Source: Deinococcus sp.
GTDB taxonomy: Bacteria; Deinococcota; Deinococci; Deinococcales; Deinococcaceae
Length of the DNA stretch: 13,911 nucleotides
Direction of reading: 5' to 3'
NCBI RefSeq assembly: GCF_025362455.1
Contig: NZ_JANYGJ010000125.1
Span: 1 to 13,911, forward strand
Of the stretch, positions 13,588-13,911 are shown piece after piece. The first letter of the stretch is position 1. The number at the start of each line of letters is the position of its first letter. The notes beneath the pieces are model-generated. The model searched no databases and had not been told where the DNA came from. It saw only the letters and a list, made by a program, of their open reading frames with translations. The position numbers and the translations under genes were made by a program.

Positions 13588-13911
13588 TCAAACCTTCTCA
13601 TTCAGAAAGTCTGCCGCACGCCGCTGCCGGAAGGCCTCCACGCCCTCGCGATGTTCCCAGCTCAGGCCTGCCGCGTCTTGCAGGTGGGCCTCGCTCAGCA
13701 GCGCCTCGTCCAGCGTGCCGCTCATGGCCGCCTGGAGCGCCTGTTTGGTCAGCGCCAGCGCGGCGGCGGGGCGGGCCGCCAGCCGCTCGGCGTACGCCTG
13801 CACCTGGGCGGCGAAACCCTCGGCGGGGTACACCTGCTCGCACAGACCCAGCCGCAGCGCGTCTTCGGGGGCGACCTTCTCGGCAAAGGCCATCAGCTCG
13901 AAGGCCCGGTG
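13588..13911 (-). CDS. Enoyl-CoA hydratase/isomerase family protein, C-terminal part
   Basis: The visible 107 residues are the C-terminal part of a crotonase-fold protein; the start lies beyond the right edge. HRAFELMAFAEKVAPEDALRLGLCEQVYP matches the family's conserved region after the active site (seen here as EDALRLGL and V-P), and the end SWEHREGVEAFRQRR-ADF matches the usual E-REG--AF-E-R-P-F tail. Such proteins hydrate or isomerise enoyl-CoA esters in fatty-acid or aromatic degradation. The catalytic residues lie outside the window, so the exact reaction cannot be assigned. The stop at 13588 is about 55 bases from the tRNA promoter, on the same strand. Confidence 0.9.
   Translation of the reverse strand, partial: HRAFELMAFAEKVAPEDALRLGLCEQVYPAEGFAAQVQAYAERLAARPAAALALTKQALQAAMSGTLDEALLSEAHLQDAAGLSWEHREGVEAFRQRRAADFLNEKV

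Overview
The window reads as a piece of a Deinococcus chromosome, or of a close relative. It is GC-rich. Many genes have a TANNNT -10 element whose last base lies 6 to 10 bases before the start codon, the leaderless arrangement common in Deinococcus. One protein is plainly related to the D. radiodurans urate-sensing repressor HucR, and a UbiA-family enzyme of the futalosine-type menaquinone pathway is present. Tandem duplications and G-rich heptamer repeats are scattered through the intergenic DNA. No phage, plasmid or CRISPR module is visible.

Layout. At the left edge lies a broken DedA-family gene (minus strand). A short-chain dehydrogenase (minus) follows, divergent from a Nudix hydrolase plus second dehydrogenase pair (plus). 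A secreted YbaY/YscW-like protein (minus) is divergent from an AlkA-type DNA glycosylase (plus). Next, on the plus strand, come a Crp/Fnr regulator with a small monooxygenase-like gene, the prenyltransferase MqnP with a small helical gene behind it, and a leaderless gene of unknown function. About 490 bases without a gene follow, made of a REP-like palindrome and decayed minisatellites.

The right half is one transport locus: a HucR-like MarR regulator (minus), divergent from an ATPase with two ABC domains and two permeases (plus), then after a 362-base gap the BMP-family substrate-binding protein. Together these form a complete BMP-type ABC importer, a family whose characterised members carry purine nucleosides or related bases. 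The regulator keeps all four residues known to form the HucR urate site. My main inference is therefore that this is a urate- or purine-responsive uptake locus. It differs from the known hucR arrangement, in which the regulator is divergent from uricase.

The window closes with a transcription terminator, a tRNA-Leu(CAG) gene on the minus strand with its own promoter and terminator, and the C-terminal part of an enoyl-CoA hydratase/isomerase family gene cut by the window edge.

Noncoding structure is unusually rich. A period-7 G-rich repeat family occurs at several loci, two of them bracketing cassettes of about 180 to 200 bases in front of genes, and at least seven 15 to 21 bp tandem duplications are present. 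Two copies of one palindromic element, one well preserved and one decayed, lie far apart.
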